64,000 nt of DNA. Source: Alteromonas australica. GTDB lineage: Bacteria; Pseudomonadota; Gammaproteobacteria; Enterobacterales; Alteromonadaceae. Below are positions 62,163 to 64,000 of the stretch, piece after piece. Below the pieces are notes generated by a model. The model saw nothing but the letters and a program-made list of their open reading frames with translations. It did no database searches and was not told where the DNA came from. Every line of letters starts with the position of its first letter. The stretch's first letter is position 1. The stretch is from assembly GCF_000730385.1 (NCBI RefSeq), contig NZ_CP008849.1, forward strand, positions 1,302,001 through 1,366,000, given 5' to 3'. The position numbers and the translations under genes were made by a program.

Positions 62163-64000
62163 TTACTGTGTTGGAACGCGATAGGTTTGGTATAGGTCGC
62201 TACTGTTAGCGGAAGAAGATTTTTGACTGGTGAGTACAATGTTTCCGTTCAACGAAAAATGCCCCTCTTGGCTCTGTATTGTGACAAAGGGCTTTTCCGA
62301 TTGGTTTTTATAAAATTGAATTTGGTTCTGTTGCCTATCATAAAAGGCAATATGTTGACCACTTTTTCTCACGTTAAATTGCCTACCGTAGAAGGCGGGG
62401 ACGTTTTCTTTAGGCATTGTAAAGGGAGTCGCGTTACCTCCGCTGTACCATTTGTCGTCCTGGTCTACCCATAACCAATTGTCTGCGAGTGCGTGGTACT
62501 GAATACTTTTCCATTTAGGGGGTAAGCGCACCATTGAGTTATCTTCCAAATGGTACTCAACTACTTGCCATGTAGCATCCAGTTTCACACTAAAGGCAAG
62601 AACCTTAGGAGACTTAAAAGACACCCCTCTATATTCTTTTTGCGGCAACGGTAACGGTTTGGCTTTCCCCGATTTCACATCTATCACATGTATGGCGTTT
62701 AAGGTAAGCGCTGCTATTTTCCTTTGATCCGGTGACCACGCTAAATCTAAATAGTGTCTGCCATCTTCAAAGTGTGTAATTTTGCTTCGCTTTTGCGTAT
62801 TACGGTTAAATAACCATAACTCTTCATTGCCAGAGCTTAAATTGACATAGGCAGCGTGGTTAGCATCTGGAGACAATACGGCGAGCCTTTCATCAACGCT
62901 ATCGTTTAGCATCGACACTGACTGTTTGTCTGCCAAATTGTACTCATCTACGTTAACGTTATACGTAAAAGCGGTGAACACATAGTCCACCCCGTTACTG
63001 TGGCGCTCAGGTCTATGTAATTGAAGGGGGCCAGTAAATAGAACGGTTTTCTCTCTGCCATCAAGGGTATATTGAACAATGTCTCGGGCAGGGTGCTCTC
63101 CCATCAACACAACATGTTGACCATCATGAGACCAAATTCCGCAACAAATATAGGCGTTAAGTTTAAATAACAGGCTTAATTGCTGTGTTTCTAAATCGAG
63201 CTGATAGAAGCCTTCCCATTGTTGTTTGTCAGGTGAAGAAATAAGCAGTTTGTTTTCTGTCGGGTGGATATCAAATTGATTATTGCCGGCTAGGTGAATA
63301 TCAGGCTGAGGGAGCCATTGCGTTGTATTGTCGTCAAGGGAGAGCGAATATAGAGAGTAGGGCATGCCTTGTGCCTGAGACTCAGCAAAAATAAGTAAAT
63401 TGTCGTTGTGGGTGAATTTTATTCTGCCATAACTGCCTGGGTTACAGGTATAGATAAGCTTTGGGGCAGACATCGACATACCATTAAACTCGCGAATGAA
63501 ATATTGGCAGCTTTCCGGGTTACCCACTAAATAAACCAATTGAGTACCCGTGTCGTTCCAACTGGCTGGCCCAACGCCTTTTTCTTGTTCATGCTCAATT
63601 TCTACTTGTTCGCCAGACAGGGTGTTTTTCACATAAAGCCGAAACTTTTCACCATCATGGTTCATGTAGGTGAGGCGGACGCCATCGGCAGCAAAGCTTG
63701 GAAAATACTCACTGCCTTTATTCGATGTTATGGCTTTCGCTGACAGAACGGCGGGTGCTACAGACGGTTTCAAAAAAGAAAACCAAGCCAGAATGCATAT
63801 AGCGCAAAGCAGAAATATAAAGAGGTAACGCTGGGCTTTTGATTGTTTAGGTAAATGGGGCGTTTGCTGAGTGTCGCCGGTGTTAGCTGCAGTGATTTGG
63901 CTTGCGCCTGCAACAAATCGATAGCCTCTTTTGGGCACGGTGACAATAAACGCTGGATTACGCGCATCATCTTTGAGCGCTTTTCTAAGTTTAGTTACGA
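62163..64000 (-). CDS. CadC-like membrane regulator with TolB-type sensor (partial)
   Basis: The 5' end is cut by the window; the frame runs to its edge. The first visible residues, VTKLRKALKDDARNP... TVPKRGYRFV, are the end of an OmpR-type winged helix. A membrane segment (LFIFLLCAICILAWFSFL) and a periplasmic beta-propeller of TolB/WD40-like repeats (about 500 residues) follow. Such proteins bind DNA from the membrane and sense periplasmic conditions. Target genes are not visible. Confidence 0.85.
   Translation of the reverse strand, partial: VTKLRKALKDDARNPAFIVTVPKRGYRFVAGASQITAANTGDTQQTPHLPKQSKAQRYLFIFLLCAICILAWFSFLKPSVAPAVLSAKAITSNKGSEYFPSFAADGVRLTYMNHDGEKFRLYVKNTLSGEQVEIEHEQEKGVGPASWNDTGTQLVYLVGNPESCQYFIREFNGMSMSAPKLIYTCNPGSYGRIKFTHNDNLLIFAESQAQGMPYSLYSLSLDDNTTQWLPQPDIHLAGNNQFDIHPTENKLLISSPDKQQWEGFYQLDLETQQLSLLFKLNAYICCGIWSHDGQHVVLMGEHPARDIVQYTLDGREKTVLFTGPLQLHRPERHSNGVDYVFTAFTYNVNVDEYNLADKQSVSMLNDSVDERLAVLSPDANHAAYVNLSSGNEELWLFNRNTQKRSKITHFEDGRHYLDLAWSPDQRKIAALTLNAIHVIDVKSGKAKPLPLPQKEYRGVSFKSPKVLAFSVKLDATWQVVEYHLEDNSMVRLPPKWKSIQYHALADNWLWVDQDDKWYSGGNATPFTMPKENVPAFYGRQFNVRKSGQHIAFYDRQQNQIQFYKNQSEKPFVTIQSQEGHFSLNGNIVLTSQKSSSANSSDLYQTYRVPTQ

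Noticed and set aside
1-64000. tRNA or rRNA genes
   Set aside because: I looked for tRNA-like ends and conserved rRNA segments and saw none; a covariance search was not possible.

Overview
The window looks like the chromosome of a marine gammaproteobacterium close to Alteromonas. The core genes (prfB-lysS, gshA, prkA-yeaH-spoVR, rnt next to motY, aroC-prmB-smrB, large TonB receptors, a sodium-type flagellar MotY) have the gene order and protein style of Alteromonadales. This placement is inferred from protein families and gene order only.

Region 1 (1 to about 18.3 kb) is the distal part of a large chromosomal integron. About 26 short cassettes lie head to tail on the + strand, each ending in an attC site. 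The boundaries can be proved from the sequence itself: the first bases of almost every cassette (GTT...) are the reverse complement of its last bases (...AAC). The orientation puts attI and the integrase gene to the left, outside the window. Cargo includes many small membrane proteins, two secreted alpha/beta hydrolases, DUF4279, DUF4062, a large KAP P-loop NTPase, a trypco2-like protein, a GFA-family zinc protein, a truncated Imm26-like protein, a zinc ribbon and a small P-loop kinase. Two cassettes have no ORF; they are diverged copies of each other and share an identical 46-bp block with a good promoter. An IS1111-type element sits inside one attC, and the remnant of a second IS110-family element has destroyed another. 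The last cassette has a decayed attC and abuts prfB, so it marks the fixed end of the array.

Region 2 (18.4 to 28.9 kb) is core: prfB with its programmed +1 frameshift, lysS, then panE, an RluA-type pseudouridine synthase and an Hpt protein on the minus strand, an M16 protease lipoprotein, gshA and a lysozyme-like lipoprotein.

Region 3 (28.9 to 36.5 kb) is one operon: a 30-residue membrane peptide, a membrane-fusion protein, a MacB/LolD-type ATPase, two FtsX-type permeases, an NtrC-type response regulator and its histidine kinase. Upstream is a perfect 17-bp palindrome plus matching half-sites, and a plausible but imperfect sigma-54 promoter. The system probably senses envelope stress or a toxic compound and controls its own exporter.

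Region 4 (36.5 to 47.9 kb) begins with a candidate iron-regulated small RNA on the minus strand (Fur box inside its promoter, strong terminator) and a DUF3149-like mini-gene behind two FNR boxes. It continues with smrB, prmB, aroC, an MFS transporter, the stress operon prkA-yeaH-spoVR, sodB and grxD.

Region 5 (48.2 to 64 kb) has two paralogous TonB-dependent receptors around a FecI/FecR pair, with the signalling domain only on the second receptor. It then has bfd under a Fur box, rnt, motY with a sigma-28 promoter, glpQ, gloA, a cold-shock gene, a 7TM-GGDEF cyclase, and a CadC-like regulator cut by the window end.
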